From NCBI RefSeq assembly GCF_000009985.1, contig NC_007626.1, forward strand, positions 2,078,001 to 2,142,000: DNA of 64,000 bases. Reading direction: 5' to 3'. Position numbers and translations under genes: made by a program. Source of the stretch: Paramagnetospirillum magneticum AMB-1. GTDB taxonomy: Bacteria > Pseudomonadota > Alphaproteobacteria > Rhodospirillales > Magnetospirillaceae. Below, piece after piece: positions 1 through 7,235 of the stretch. Within the stretch, counting starts at the first letter, position 1, and each line of letters begins with the position of its first letter. The notes beneath the pieces were generated by a model. It was not told where the DNA came from, ran no database searches, and saw only the letters and a program-made list of their open reading frames with translations.

Positions 1-1464
1 GAACTCGTCGACGCTGCCGACGCCCTTGCGGATCTCGGCCAGCGCCTCGTCGTGAACATGGATGACGACCGGATAGCCGGCCGCTTCCAGCTTGAGCAGG
101 GCGTTTGCCAACAGATCGCGGGCAATCGCCTGGATTGCATTTTCCGCGAGCGAGCCGCCGTATGTCGTGCATCGTTCCCATTTCCGGGTGATGCTGTTCA
201 CCGACATGAACGTGATGGTGTCTTTGAGCTTGATCTCGTCCTGGCCAATGTTCCAGGCCGGGCGCCGCTTCTCGATGCGCGGGTGGGCGTATGCCAGCGG
301 GCGGCCCGACGGGAGCACCATCCACAGGAACCCGCCCTTGACGACGTACTTAATCCGCCCGCCCGCGGTGCTGACCACCCGGCCAGGGTTGGAGATGGCG
401 TTAAAGGCGGCGTCTTCCATGTTGCGCCAGAGGGCGACGACCCGAGGGTGCGCCTCGCGCCAGGCGACCTTGATCTGGTCGGCCTCCTCGTCGGTGACCT
501 TCATGCCGTAGATGGCGGCCATGGACTGGAACGCCCCTACACCGCCCCCGAATCCGAGGGCGAGCTCGGGAACCTTACCATAGGGTGTACGCTCTTGACT
601 ATTCTCGTTTAAAGGGTGTGCATAGGGCACTTTGAGCAGGGTCAAAATCTTCTCGGCTCCGATCAGGTACAGATCGCGGCCGGTGCCGGCATCGAAGTCG
701 CGGAAGGCTTGGATTTTCCATTCCTCGTTCGCCAGCCAAGCGGTGATGCGCCCCTCGATGTTGCTGAAATCGCTTTGGATGAAGTCGCAGCCCTCGGCCG
801 GGATCAGGCACCCGCGCAGATTGGACGAGATGACATCCAAGGGCGGCCCGAACAGCATCGAAACGAGGTCGATGTCGCCGTCGATGATCAACGGGATGGC
901 GAGGTCGGCTTTCTTGACCGAGCCCCTTGGCAGATTCTGCAATTGTATTAACCGCCCGGCCCAACGCCCGGTGCCCGCGCCATAAACAAGATGTAAACCG
1001 CGGGCTCGGCCGTCATCACAGGCGCACTTGACCATCGCGGTCAGTTTGGCGGTGCTGGCCTTGGCCGCCTCGGCTCGGATTTCGACGGCCTGGCGGGCGG
1101 CGCCCTCGATGTCACCGGCCAGCATTTGGCGCACGGCGGCCTTGGTGTGGGCAGCGGGGAGGCGCTTGCCGCTCTCGTACTCGTCGAACCGCTTGACCAC
1201 TTCGACGGTGACGTCAACGGCCTTGGCGGTCCCGGCCTGGGTGGTGATGAAAATGGCCTGGGCTTTGTTGAGATAGTACTCGGTGGCTTCCTGCCCCCGG
1301 TTCACTGTCCGCATGGTGCGGACAGTGCCCAACGCTTCCAGGCTGGTTAGGTGGCGTTTGATCAGGTCACGGATCGTGACCGGGCGGGCGTATTCCAGCG
1401 CCTCGGCCAGAGCGAGGTCGTGGATACGGGGCTCATTTTCGACGGGAGTGATTGAAAGGTGCAT
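1..1464 (-). CDS. Chimeric phage protein: antirepressor-like N-terminus fused to family A DNA polymerase (partial)
   Basis: An open frame of 488 codons runs leftward from an ATG at 1464 and leaves the window at base 1 without a stop. Residues about 1-105 resemble phage antirepressor/DNA-binding proteins, with the motifs TIRDLIKRH, EYYLNKAQAIFIT and VEVVKRFDEYE. From about residue 120 it is phage family A DNA polymerase: a GAGTGRWAGRLIQLQNLPRG stretch, SDFSNIEGR (motif A), an O-helix-like region, and near the edge VIHVHDE (motif C). A phage polymerase of this family normally has several hundred residues of exonuclease and N-terminal polymerase sequence before the GRWAGR motif; these are missing here. 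The fusion is in frame, so this looks like a deletion product and DNA synthesis activity is doubtful. The upstream promoter overlaps a repressor operator. Confidence 0.75.
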   Translation of the reverse strand, partial: MHLSITPVENEPRIHDLALAEALEYARPVTIRDLIKRHLTSLEALGTVRTMRTVNRGQEATEYYLNKAQAIFITTQAGTAKAVDVTVEVVKRFDEYESGKRLPAAHTKAAVRQMLAGDIEGAARQAVEIRAEAAKASTAKLTAMVKCACDDGRARGLHLVYGAGTGRWAGRLIQLQNLPRGSVKKADLAIPLIIDGDIDLVSMLFGPPLDVISSNLRGCLIPAEGCDFIQSDFSNIEGRITAWLANEEWKIQAFRDFDAGTGRDLYLIGAEKILTLLKVPYAHPLNENSQERTPYGKVPELALGFGGGVGAFQSMAAIYGMKVTDEEADQIKVAWREAHPRVVALWRNMEDAAFNAISNPGRVVSTAGGRIKYVVKGGFLWMVLPSGRPLAYAHPRIEKRRPAWNIGQDEIKLKDTITFMSVNSITRKWERCTTYGGSLAENAIQAIARDLLANALLKLEAAGYPVVIHVHDEALAEIRKGVGSVDEF

Positions 1465-1499
1465 GGCTGCTGGGGCTCCAAAACATATTCGGAGCCCCA

Positions 1500-1528
1500 A
1501 CCGTAGCCAAGTGCGTTATAAAACGCAA
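1500..1528 (-). promoter_or_regulatory. Leftward phage promoter with embedded operator
   Basis: On the minus strand a TTGCGT -35 box (1528-1523), a 17-bp spacer and a TACGGT -10 box (1505-1500) lie 36 bases before the chimeric polymerase start. The near-palindrome GCGTTATAAAACGC (1513-1526, 12 of 14 symmetric) overlaps the -35 box and spacer. The same arrangement occurs at the rightward promoter at 2363-2391. This suggests that the CI-like or Cro-like protein controls this promoter; binding itself is inferred. Confidence 0.55.
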
Positions 1529-1543
1529 GGTCGTTTAGTTATA

Positions 1544-2269
1544 TTAAGCGTCCTTGGTTCCGACGATGACGTGGATTGCCGTTATTTCCGATCCGAATAC
1601 CGCAAATTCCCGATCAACAGGGGCGTACTCGCGCAGAATGACCACGTCCTCGTCGTGGTCGAGCCCATAGCCGACAAATTCCTTGATAAGCACGGCGTTA
1701 TCATAGCGCACGACGACCACACCCTGGCCGTTAACCGGGGGGCGGTGTGGGTCGACGAATACAAGCTGGCCGGGGCGATACCGCGGCACCATGCTCGTGC
1801 CGGCGACATACACGCCGTATGCGTCGACTCCCCGCAAAAACGCTGGCCGCTCTGTCCAGTCCACAGGGCCGTCGCCGATGAACGCCTCTTGCGCTGGGCC
1901 TGCACGCCCGACGGCCCGTATGGGTATCTGGGGCGACGGAGTGGTGGGCTGGTGCATCAGTTTGTGTATAAACTGCAATGGGTTGCCCGCTATGGCGGGG
2001 TCTACTGGCCTGTCTCGACGTTTGGCCGTTTCTTCTTTTCTGCGCGGGGCGCCCTGCCGGTATGTCTCGATGAGGGCGAGCTCTATCTCGTCCTCGGTGA
2101 CATCCCACATTTTAGCCAAGATCGGTGTCCAGTCTTCCGGCGCCGAGCGCAGCCCCCTTTCGACCATGGCGTAGTGCGGCTGGCTGGTGCGTAGCTCCTC
2201 CGCGACATCTTGCTGCCGGAAGTCGGTCGTTCTGCGAATGTCGGCGAGCGTGGGCGTTTTGGGCGGCAT
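1544..2269 (-). CDS. CI/LexA-type phage repressor with S24 peptidase domain
   Basis: A 241-residue two-domain repressor. The N-terminus (about 8-65) is a helix-turn-helix of the XRE type (DIRRTTDFRQQDVAEELRTS, then AMVERGLRSAP). The C-terminus (about 120-240) is an S24/LexA-like autoprotease with Ser159 in AGTSM and Lys196 in LIKEF; the 37-residue spacing matches LexA. A possible self-cleavage pair is Ala123-Gly124. It should keep the prophage silent and be inactivated through RecA during DNA damage. The gene is divergent from the Cro-like gene, with the operator region between them, as in lambdoid immunity regions. Confidence 0.85.
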   Translation of the reverse strand: MPPKTPTLADIRRTTDFRQQDVAEELRTSQPHYAMVERGLRSAPEDWTPILAKMWDVTEDEIELALIETYRQGAPRRKEETAKRRDRPVDPAIAGNPLQFIHKLMHQPTTPSPQIPIRAVGRAGPAQEAFIGDGPVDWTERPAFLRGVDAYGVYVAGTSMVPRYRPGQLVFVDPHRPPVNGQGVVVVRYDNAVLIKEFVGYGLDHDEDVVILREYAPVDREFAVFGSEITAIHVIVGTKDA

Positions 2270-2310
2270 GTCGGTCTACCTCGTAGATGCGCCAAGGCGC
2301 TGAAACTAAA

Positions 2311-2413
2311 CATCTATAACACATAGTTATTAAGAATTTGAATAGCCCATGCGGATATGGGCTTGCGTTCTATAACGGTCGGCGTTATACGAACCTCTGT
2401 CGTTATAAAACAC
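2311..2413 (+). promoter_or_regulatory. Immunity region: three tandem operators and the rightward early promoter
   Basis: Three related 14-bp sites lie 17 and 18 bp apart: GCGTTCTATAACGG (2365-2378), GCGTTATACGAACC (2382-2395) and TCGTTATAAAACAC (2400-2413). They share the core GTTATA. A rightward promoter TTGCGT (2363-2368), 17-bp spacer, TATACG (2386-2391) overlaps the first two sites. A weaker GTTATAG core on the other strand (about 2311-2322) lies before the repressor gene and may belong to its own promoter. This is a lambda-OR-like arrangement; which protein binds which site is inferred. Confidence 0.6.
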
Positions 2414-2426
2414 AGAGGCGCACGCT

Positions 2427-2624
2427 ATGACGTTGGCAAGGTTCATGGAACTGGCGGGGATGACCGAAGAGGCGCTCGCGGCCCTGGTCGGCGTCACCCA
2501 GCCCGCCGTCAGCAAATGGAAGCATGGCCGCGCCATCCCGCGCCCTGCCCAGATGGCCAAGATCGTCGCCGCCACCGAGGGCGCCGTTACCCCGGCCGAC
2601 TTTTTCCACGGCGAGGCCGCCTAA
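2427..2624 (+). CDS. Cro-like HTH protein
   Basis: A 65-residue DNA-binding protein with one helix-turn-helix (EEALAALVGVTQPAVSKWKHG) and little else. It has the size and position of Cro/YdaS-type phage regulators: first gene of the rightward early operon, divergent from the CI-like repressor and 14 bases after the last operator. It is expected to compete for the same operators and favour the lytic programme. The downstream RusA gene begins directly at its stop codon, so the two are probably translated together. Confidence 0.75.
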   Translation: MTLARFMELAGMTEEALAALVGVTQPAVSKWKHGRAIPRPAQMAKIVAATEGAVTPADFFHGEAA

Positions 2625-3029
2625 ATGGTCGTCGTCGTCACCATCCCCGGCGAAGTCACCGGCAAGGGCCGCCCGCGCATCTGGAACGGCCGGGCCGTCA
2701 CGCCCGCCAAGACCCGGAGCAAAGAGGGCGTGATCGCCTCGCTGGCCATGGACGCCATGGGCGGTTGCGACCCGCTCACCGGGCCGGTGCTGGTGACGAT
2801 TGAGGCGGTGTTGCCCGTAGCCACGTCGTGGTCAAAAAAGCGCCGCGCCGCCGCTCTCGACGGGACCGAGCAGCCCACGAAAAAGCCCGACCTCGACAAC
2901 GTGGTCAAGCTGGTACTCGACGCCGTCAACGGCATCGTCTTCGCCGACGACGCCCAGATCACCCACATCATCGCGTCGAAGCGTTACGGCGTCTTCGCCC
3001 AGACCACCTTGACCGTGGTGCCGTCATGA
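2625..3029 (+). CDS. rusA: RusA-family Holliday junction resolvase
   Basis: 134 residues, the usual RusA length. The start carries the family's typical VTIPGEVTGKGRPR strand and the metal-binding region reads KKPDLDNVVKLVLDAVNG followed by FADDAQI, which supplies the conserved acidic residues. RusA is a dimeric endonuclease that cuts four-way DNA junctions, here during phage replication or recombination. The ATG follows the Cro-like stop with no gap, and the stop overlaps the next ATG. Confidence 0.88.
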   Translation: MVVVVTIPGEVTGKGRPRIWNGRAVTPAKTRSKEGVIASLAMDAMGGCDPLTGPVLVTIEAVLPVATSWSKKRRAAALDGTEQPTKKPDLDNVVKLVLDAVNGIVFADDAQITHIIASKRYGVFAQTTLTVVPS

Positions 3030-3343
3030 CCGACCGCGCCGCCCATCTGGTCAAGCGGTTGACGATCCTCGATCGAACCAACCGGCTGCGTGTCTTCGCC
3101 GCCCTCAAGGCGTGGATGGAGGAATACGGCGAGTGCCCGACAGGCATGGAGATCGCCCGCGCCACCGGCCTCGCCCCGTCGACTGCGGTGCGGCACATGA
3201 AGGCGTTGAACGGTGCAAAGGGGCTGCCCTTGTCGGTCGCTATCCGTCCGTTCCATGCCAGCCGCCTCGGCGTCCGTCTCAACGACGACAAGCCCGTGCC
3301 CGTCGACGAATACGAGCCCGTTTGGGTCGAGGTGGCGGAATGA
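3026..3343 (+). CDS. Small HTH phage protein
   Basis: 105 residues starting at the ATG that overlaps the RusA stop (ATGA). A winged-helix or MarR-like segment is visible at about residues 35-60 (CPTGMEIARATGLAPSTAVR), the pattern of helix-turn-helix replication or regulatory proteins of phages. The C-terminal 40 residues are acidic and have no recognised motif. It may be a regulator or a replication accessory factor; the exact role is unknown. Confidence 0.6.
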   Translation: MTDRAAHLVKRLTILDRTNRLRVFAALKAWMEEYGECPTGMEIARATGLAPSTAVRHMKALNGAKGLPLSVAIRPFHASRLGVRLNDDKPVPVDEYEPVWVEVAE

Positions 3344-4233
3344 CCACGCCCGGCAACAAACAGGCGCACGAAAAGCGCATGGCCGAGCTGGCCGCCAAGC
3401 GCCGCAAGCGCGACGAACGCCTCGCCGCCATGGCCCGCCAAGCCCATCAAGAGGAACTGGCCGCCCTGGCCACCAATCCGCTCGGCCGTTGCCTGCTTGG
3501 CTCGCTGGCCGATCTCGAGGAACTGCCGACCGAGGAATGGGCGCCCTACGTCGCCCGCCAGGATTGGCTATTCCATCCTGCCGTGCCCAACGCCTTTCGC
3601 ACCAACGCCAAGGTCGAGATCAGCCGTCGCCTGGCCGAGCGCATCCGCGCCGAAGGCGGCGACCCCCTCAACGACCCGATGCCCGACGAGCCCGACGGCC
3701 CGTTCCAGTCCATCGCCCAAGTTTTCAACCGGGCAATGCCCGCCACACCCGCACCGACCACCAAGACCGAAAGGACAAAACCGATGATTTCGATCACGTT
3801 GAACATTTCCAGCCCGGCCGACATCGAGGCCGCCCGCGCCATGCTGCCGGGTATCCTGGGCGGCTTTGCTGCCACCCACGCCCCCGAGGCCACCGCGAGT
3901 GTTCCGCTCGCCCCCGATGTGCAGCCGGAACCGGCCAAGAAGACCCGCGCCCGCAAGGCGGCCGAGCCCGCCCCCGAGCCGACCGTCGACGCCGACTTTG
4001 CCCCGCTGCCCGATAAGGACATCGCGGCCGAGGCGCCCGTCGAGGCCCAGCCCGAGCCGGTGGCCGAAGCCCCCGCCGCCATTGACGGCCCGGCGGTGGT
4101 CGCCGCGTTGCAGGCGTTCGCCAAGGTCAAGGGGCCGCTGGCCGTCAAGGCGCTGCTGACCAAGTTTAACGCCTCGCGTCTGTCGGACATCAAGCCCGAC
4201 CAGTACGCCGCCGTCATGGCCGAGGTGGCGTAA
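3340..4233 (+). CDS. Phage protein of unknown function, apparently two joined parts
   Basis: 297 residues, overlapping its neighbours at both ends by ATGA and TAATG junctions. Residues 1-145 are charged and helical (Arg/Lys-rich start, then a segment with FRTNAKVEISRRLAERIRAE). A second part starts at residue 149 (base 3784, MISITLNISSPADIEAARAM) behind an AGGA sequence, runs through an Ala/Pro/Glu-rich linker and ends in a compact helical domain (about 255-297). An internal start at 3784 could therefore make a separate shorter product. No known domain is assigned. Confidence 0.55.
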   Translation: MTTPGNKQAHEKRMAELAAKRRKRDERLAAMARQAHQEELAALATNPLGRCLLGSLADLEELPTEEWAPYVARQDWLFHPAVPNAFRTNAKVEISRRLAERIRAEGGDPLNDPMPDEPDGPFQSIAQVFNRAMPATPAPTTKTERTKPMISITLNISSPADIEAARAMLPGILGGFAATHAPEATASVPLAPDVQPEPAKKTRARKAAEPAPEPTVDADFAPLPDKDIAAEAPVEAQPEPVAEAPAAIDGPAVVAALQAFAKVKGPLAVKALLTKFNASRLSDIKPDQYAAVMAEVA

Positions 4234-5426
4234 TGAACGCCCCCTTGGTTCCGATCGACAAGTCGGGACACGTCGAGCACGGTTTCTCGTCGTATAGCCG
4301 CTATGCCGCGTGCCCTGGGTCAATCCGCGAGTGCCGCAAGGCCCCGCCGGAAAAGCCCAGCCCGTATGCGGAGGAGGGCACCGACGCGCACGAATGCGGC
4401 GAGATCGGCTTGCGCCAGGGTATCGACGCGATCGAGCTCATTGACCGCAAGGTCGGCGGGTCAATCGTCGACGAGGACATGGCCGCGGCCGTACAGGTTT
4501 ACCTCGATTTCTGTCGCTCGCAGATCGAAGACGGCGACATCGTTTTCGTCGAACTGCCCGTCGACCTGGCACCCCTCAACCCGCCGGTGCCGCTGCGCAG
4601 CCGGTTGGATTTTGCTCGCTATCGTCCGAGCACCAAGGCCCTGTTGGTCACCGATTACAAGCACGGCCAGGGCGTCGCGGTCGAAGTCCACGGCAACGGC
4701 CAGCTCCGCGGATATGCCCTCGGCGCCTGCGTCGAGCTCGATAAGCTCGGCCACGTCGTCTCCGAAGTGCAGATCGCCATTGTGCAGCCGCGGGCCTACC
4801 ACGAAGACGGCCCCATCCGCTTCGAGGTTATTTCGGCATTCGAGCTCTTTGAATGGTCGGTCGATCTGTTCGACGTGATCAATCGCACGCTCGAGCCCGA
4901 CGCCCCATTGGTGGCGGGCGACCATTGCCGGTTCTGCAAGGCCAAGCCGGTGTGCCCCGAAATGGAACGCATGGCCCTGACCACGGCCGAGGCCCAATTC
5001 ACTGACACCACGATCACCGTGCCCCCGGCGCCCTCGTCCATGACCCCGGCCCGGATCGGCCAGGTGCTTAACGCCGCCGAGATCATCGAGGGTTGGCTCA
5101 AGAGTGTGCGCGAGCACGCCCATGCCTCGCTCGAGCAGGGCGTCGAAATCCCCGGATGGAAGCTCGTTCCGAAGCGTGCCCAGCGCAAATGGGCCGACGA
5201 TGACCTGGCGTCCGACGCCCTGCTCACGGCCGGGTTGCCCATCCTCGACATATACGCCCGCAAGATCATCTCGCCCGCCGCTGCTGAGAAGCTTCTCGGC
5301 AAGCAAAAGGACGCGATCAAGCACTTGGTCGTCGCCGAAAGCTCGGGAACGACCTTGGCCCCGGCTGGCGATAAGCGCCAGGCCGTCGCTGGCGGCGCTG
5401 CCGCCGACTTCACTTCGCTCGAATAG
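4233..5426 (+). CDS. DUF2800 phage protein, RecB/Cas4-like nuclease fold
   Basis: 397 residues. The N-terminus (SRYAACPGSIRECRKAP and EEGTDAHECGE) and the central VTDYKHGQG motif are features of the DUF2800 family, a PD-(D/E)XK nuclease relative common in siphophage replication modules. A cysteine cluster (CRFCKAKPVC at about residue 230) could bind an Fe-S cluster or zinc, as in Cas4/AddB-type nucleases. The start overlaps the preceding stop. It sits directly before the DUF2815 gene, its usual partner, so a joint role in DNA processing is likely. Confidence 0.75.
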   Translation: MNAPLVPIDKSGHVEHGFSSYSRYAACPGSIRECRKAPPEKPSPYAEEGTDAHECGEIGLRQGIDAIELIDRKVGGSIVDEDMAAAVQVYLDFCRSQIEDGDIVFVELPVDLAPLNPPVPLRSRLDFARYRPSTKALLVTDYKHGQGVAVEVHGNGQLRGYALGACVELDKLGHVVSEVQIAIVQPRAYHEDGPIRFEVISAFELFEWSVDLFDVINRTLEPDAPLVAGDHCRFCKAKPVCPEMERMALTTAEAQFTDTTITVPPAPSSMTPARIGQVLNAAEIIEGWLKSVREHAHASLEQGVEIPGWKLVPKRAQRKWADDDLASDALLTAGLPILDIYARKIISPAAAEKLLGKQKDAIKHLVVAESSGTTLAPAGDKRQAVAGGAAADFTSLE

Positions 5427-5446
5427 CCCAAAAGGAAACCGCCATC

Positions 5447-6103
5447 ATGGCTGACAAGTACACCTATTCCGCCACCGCCAAGACGCCCCTCGTTCGCGCC
5501 GCCTTCTTTCGCGGCGTCGAGCCCGAGGTCCGCACCAACGACAAGGGCGTCACCGAAAAGACCTGGGGCCTGACCGCCATCGCCCCGGCTGGCTCCGATC
5601 TGACGGGCGTCAAGGCCGCCATCGTCGAGGCCGCCACCAAGATGTGGGGCAGCACCGCCGGCGACAAGCTCAAGCATCCCAAGTTCAAGTCGCCGCTCAA
5701 GGACGGCGCGACCCAGGTCGACAAGGAGGGCAAGCTCTACGCCGGTTTCGAGGCGGGGCAGACCACTTTCAAGCTGTCGACCAAGTCCCGCAAGCCGGGC
5801 CTCGTCGACCGCAAGGTGCGGGCCATCATCGACGAGCAGGGCACGACCCTGGTCGATAAGGCCAACGGCCTGCACGAGATCGTCGCCGAAAACGAGGTCT
5901 ATTCCGGGTGCTGGTTCCTGGCCACGTTCTCGGCCATGGCCTATGACCGCGACGACGGTTTCGGCGTCTCGCTCAAGCTGGAAAATCTCCAGTTGGTCAA
6001 ACAGGACGAGCGCCTGGGCGGCGGTGGTGCCCCGGCGGCCGAGGACCAGTTTGGTGCCCTGGCCGATGCTGGCGGTGACGACCTCGCCGACCTGTTGTCG
6101 TAA
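5447..6103 (+). CDS. DUF2815 single-stranded-DNA-binding-like phage protein
   Basis: 218 residues. The Lys/Gly-rich body and the terminal acidic tail (GGDDLADLLS) fit DUF2815, which resembles T7 gp2.5-type single-stranded DNA-binding proteins; acidic tails of this sort recruit replication partners. An AGGAAACCGCC sequence precedes the ATG. The position after DUF2800 is the standard order in phage replication cassettes. In such phages a family A polymerase often follows; here the polymerase remnant is on the opposite strand at the left. Confidence 0.72.
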   Translation: MADKYTYSATAKTPLVRAAFFRGVEPEVRTNDKGVTEKTWGLTAIAPAGSDLTGVKAAIVEAATKMWGSTAGDKLKHPKFKSPLKDGATQVDKEGKLYAGFEAGQTTFKLSTKSRKPGLVDRKVRAIIDEQGTTLVDKANGLHEIVAENEVYSGCWFLATFSAMAYDRDDGFGVSLKLENLQLVKQDERLGGGGAPAAEDQFGALADAGGDDLADLLS

Positions 6104-6115
6104 GGGGGCGCCGCC

Positions 6116-6394
6116 ATGACCGACGACGCCACCGCTCTGGGCGGAAATGCCGCCGAAATCCTCCGGTCCTTCGCCGAGCGGATCAACCGTCTCGACGAGG
6201 AGGCCAAGGCCGCCCTCGAGGAACACGTCAAACCGATCAAGGACGCGATCAAGGACGTGTTCAGCGAGGCCGCGTCGGAAGGCTTCGACAAGGCGGTGCT
6301 GCGCGAAGCTCTGCGCCGCCAGCGTCTCGACGAAAGCTTTCGGGCCGAGGTCGAGACGTACGAGGCCGCCTTGCTCCGTGAATTGCTGTCTTAG
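6116..6394 (+). CDS. GapR-like (DUF2312) DNA-binding protein
   Basis: 92 residues. The sequence FAERINRLDEEAKAALEEHV followed by IKDVFSEAASEGFDKAVLRE matches the coiled-coil GapR/DUF2312 pattern, in which cellular homologues clamp overtwisted DNA ahead of replication forks. The spacer between the two helices is longer than usual (HVKPIKDAI insertion). It is read with the replication genes, so a role in phage DNA topology is plausible. The family match is by motif recognition only. Confidence 0.65.
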   Translation: MTDDATALGGNAAEILRSFAERINRLDEEAKAALEEHVKPIKDAIKDVFSEAASEGFDKAVLREALRRQRLDESFRAEVETYEAALLRELLS

Positions 6395-6443
6395 ACCCGA
6401 CGGGGCCGGTTTCGGCCGGCCCCCTCAACCCACGGTGACCGCT

Positions 6444-6683
6444 ATGCCCGAATTGACCGAAAACGACATCCTCGACATCGAATTGCGCAACCGCGGCAAC
6501 GACGACGTGGCCGCCTTGCTGCGCCGCATCGAAGACATGGCCGACGAGATCGCCGAGGGCGAAAAGCTGCTCGACGCCATCCGCTCTTGTGAGCGTGACC
6601 TCGACGGCATCACCAACGACCCCGACTCCTATTCGGCGCCCCTCCGCGCCCTGGCCGAAACGCTGTTGGAGGCCGTGATATGA
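6444..6683 (+). CDS. Small acidic phage protein
   Basis: 79 residues, acidic and mainly helical (ELTENDILDIELRNRGNDDV; EDMADEIAEGEKLLDAI). No family recognised. It lies 49 bases after the GapR-like gene and its TGA overlaps the next ATG, so it belongs to the early operon. Confidence 0.5.
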   Translation: MPELTENDILDIELRNRGNDDVAALLRRIEDMADEIAEGEKLLDAIRSCERDLDGITNDPDSYSAPLRALAETLLEAVI

Positions 6684-6955
6684 GCTCGCCTCTCGATCTG
6701 CTCCGCGACGCCCAACTCGTCATTACCGCTCGGCATCTCGAGTATGGCGATTTCCGCGACAGCTTCGACCGCCTGGCGGCCCTGTGGTCGGCCTATCTCG
6801 GCACCAAGATCAGCCCGCCCCAGGCCGCCGATCTGTTGATGCTGCTCAAGATCAATCGGTTGAGCTTCGACCCGTTGCATGCCGACAGCCGCCGCGATGT
6901 CCTCGGCTACGGCGCCATCGGCGGCGCCCTGGCCGCCCCCGACGAGGAGGTCTGA
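6680..6955 (+). CDS. DUF6378-like small phage protein
   Basis: 91 residues with the pattern ITARHLEYGDFRDSFDRLAALWSAYL, PPQAADLLMLLKINRLSFDP and DSRRDVLGYGAIGG. This matches a widespread small phage family (DUF6378) of unknown function. Its ATG overlaps the preceding stop. Confidence 0.65.
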   Translation: MSSPLDLLRDAQLVITARHLEYGDFRDSFDRLAALWSAYLGTKISPPQAADLLMLLKINRLSFDPLHADSRRDVLGYGAIGGALAAPDEEV

Positions 6956-6974
6956 ACCATGCCTCAGCATATCA

Positions 6975-7235
6975 TTGACCGTTGGCGTCGCCACGCCCTC
7001 GACATCGTCAATATTCGCGTCCCGGCCACCAATAGCCGCATGGGCCGAGCAGGAGTATGGCGACGCCAAGCCGCACGCAAATACGCTCTACACCTGGGTC
7101 CGAGATGGCAAAATATACCCACCGGCCGAGAAGCACGGTCGGACCTATTTTGTGCGCCACGATGCGGTGTATAGTCCTTGCGGACGCCCCACCCCATCGT
7201 TGATCGAGCGCATCAATGCCCGGAAAGCGCCGTAA
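6975..7235 (+). CDS. Xis-like excisionase, start codon uncertain or broken
   Basis: The frame ending at 7235 encodes a lambda-Xis-like winged helix: IAAWAEQEYGD, NTLYTWVRDGKIYPPAEKHG and RTYFVRHDAVY. It directly precedes and overlaps int, the normal place for xis. The start is a problem. An ideal ribosome binding site (GAGGAGG at 6945) precedes the ATG at 6959, but that ATG is in another frame that gives a nonsense 71-residue peptide. In the Xis frame the only plausible start is TTG at 6975, or an ATG far inside the upstream gene. A 1-bp indel near the start is possible. Confidence 0.55.
   Translation: MTVGVATPSTSSIFASRPPIAAWAEQEYGDAKPHANTLYTWVRDGKIYPPAEKHGRTYFVRHDAVYSPCGRPTPSLIERINARKAP

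Noticed and set aside
52..1350. Several plus-strand frames at the left edge
   Set aside because: They lie opposite the polymerase fusion frame, which shows clear polymerase motifs; the plus-strand products have none.
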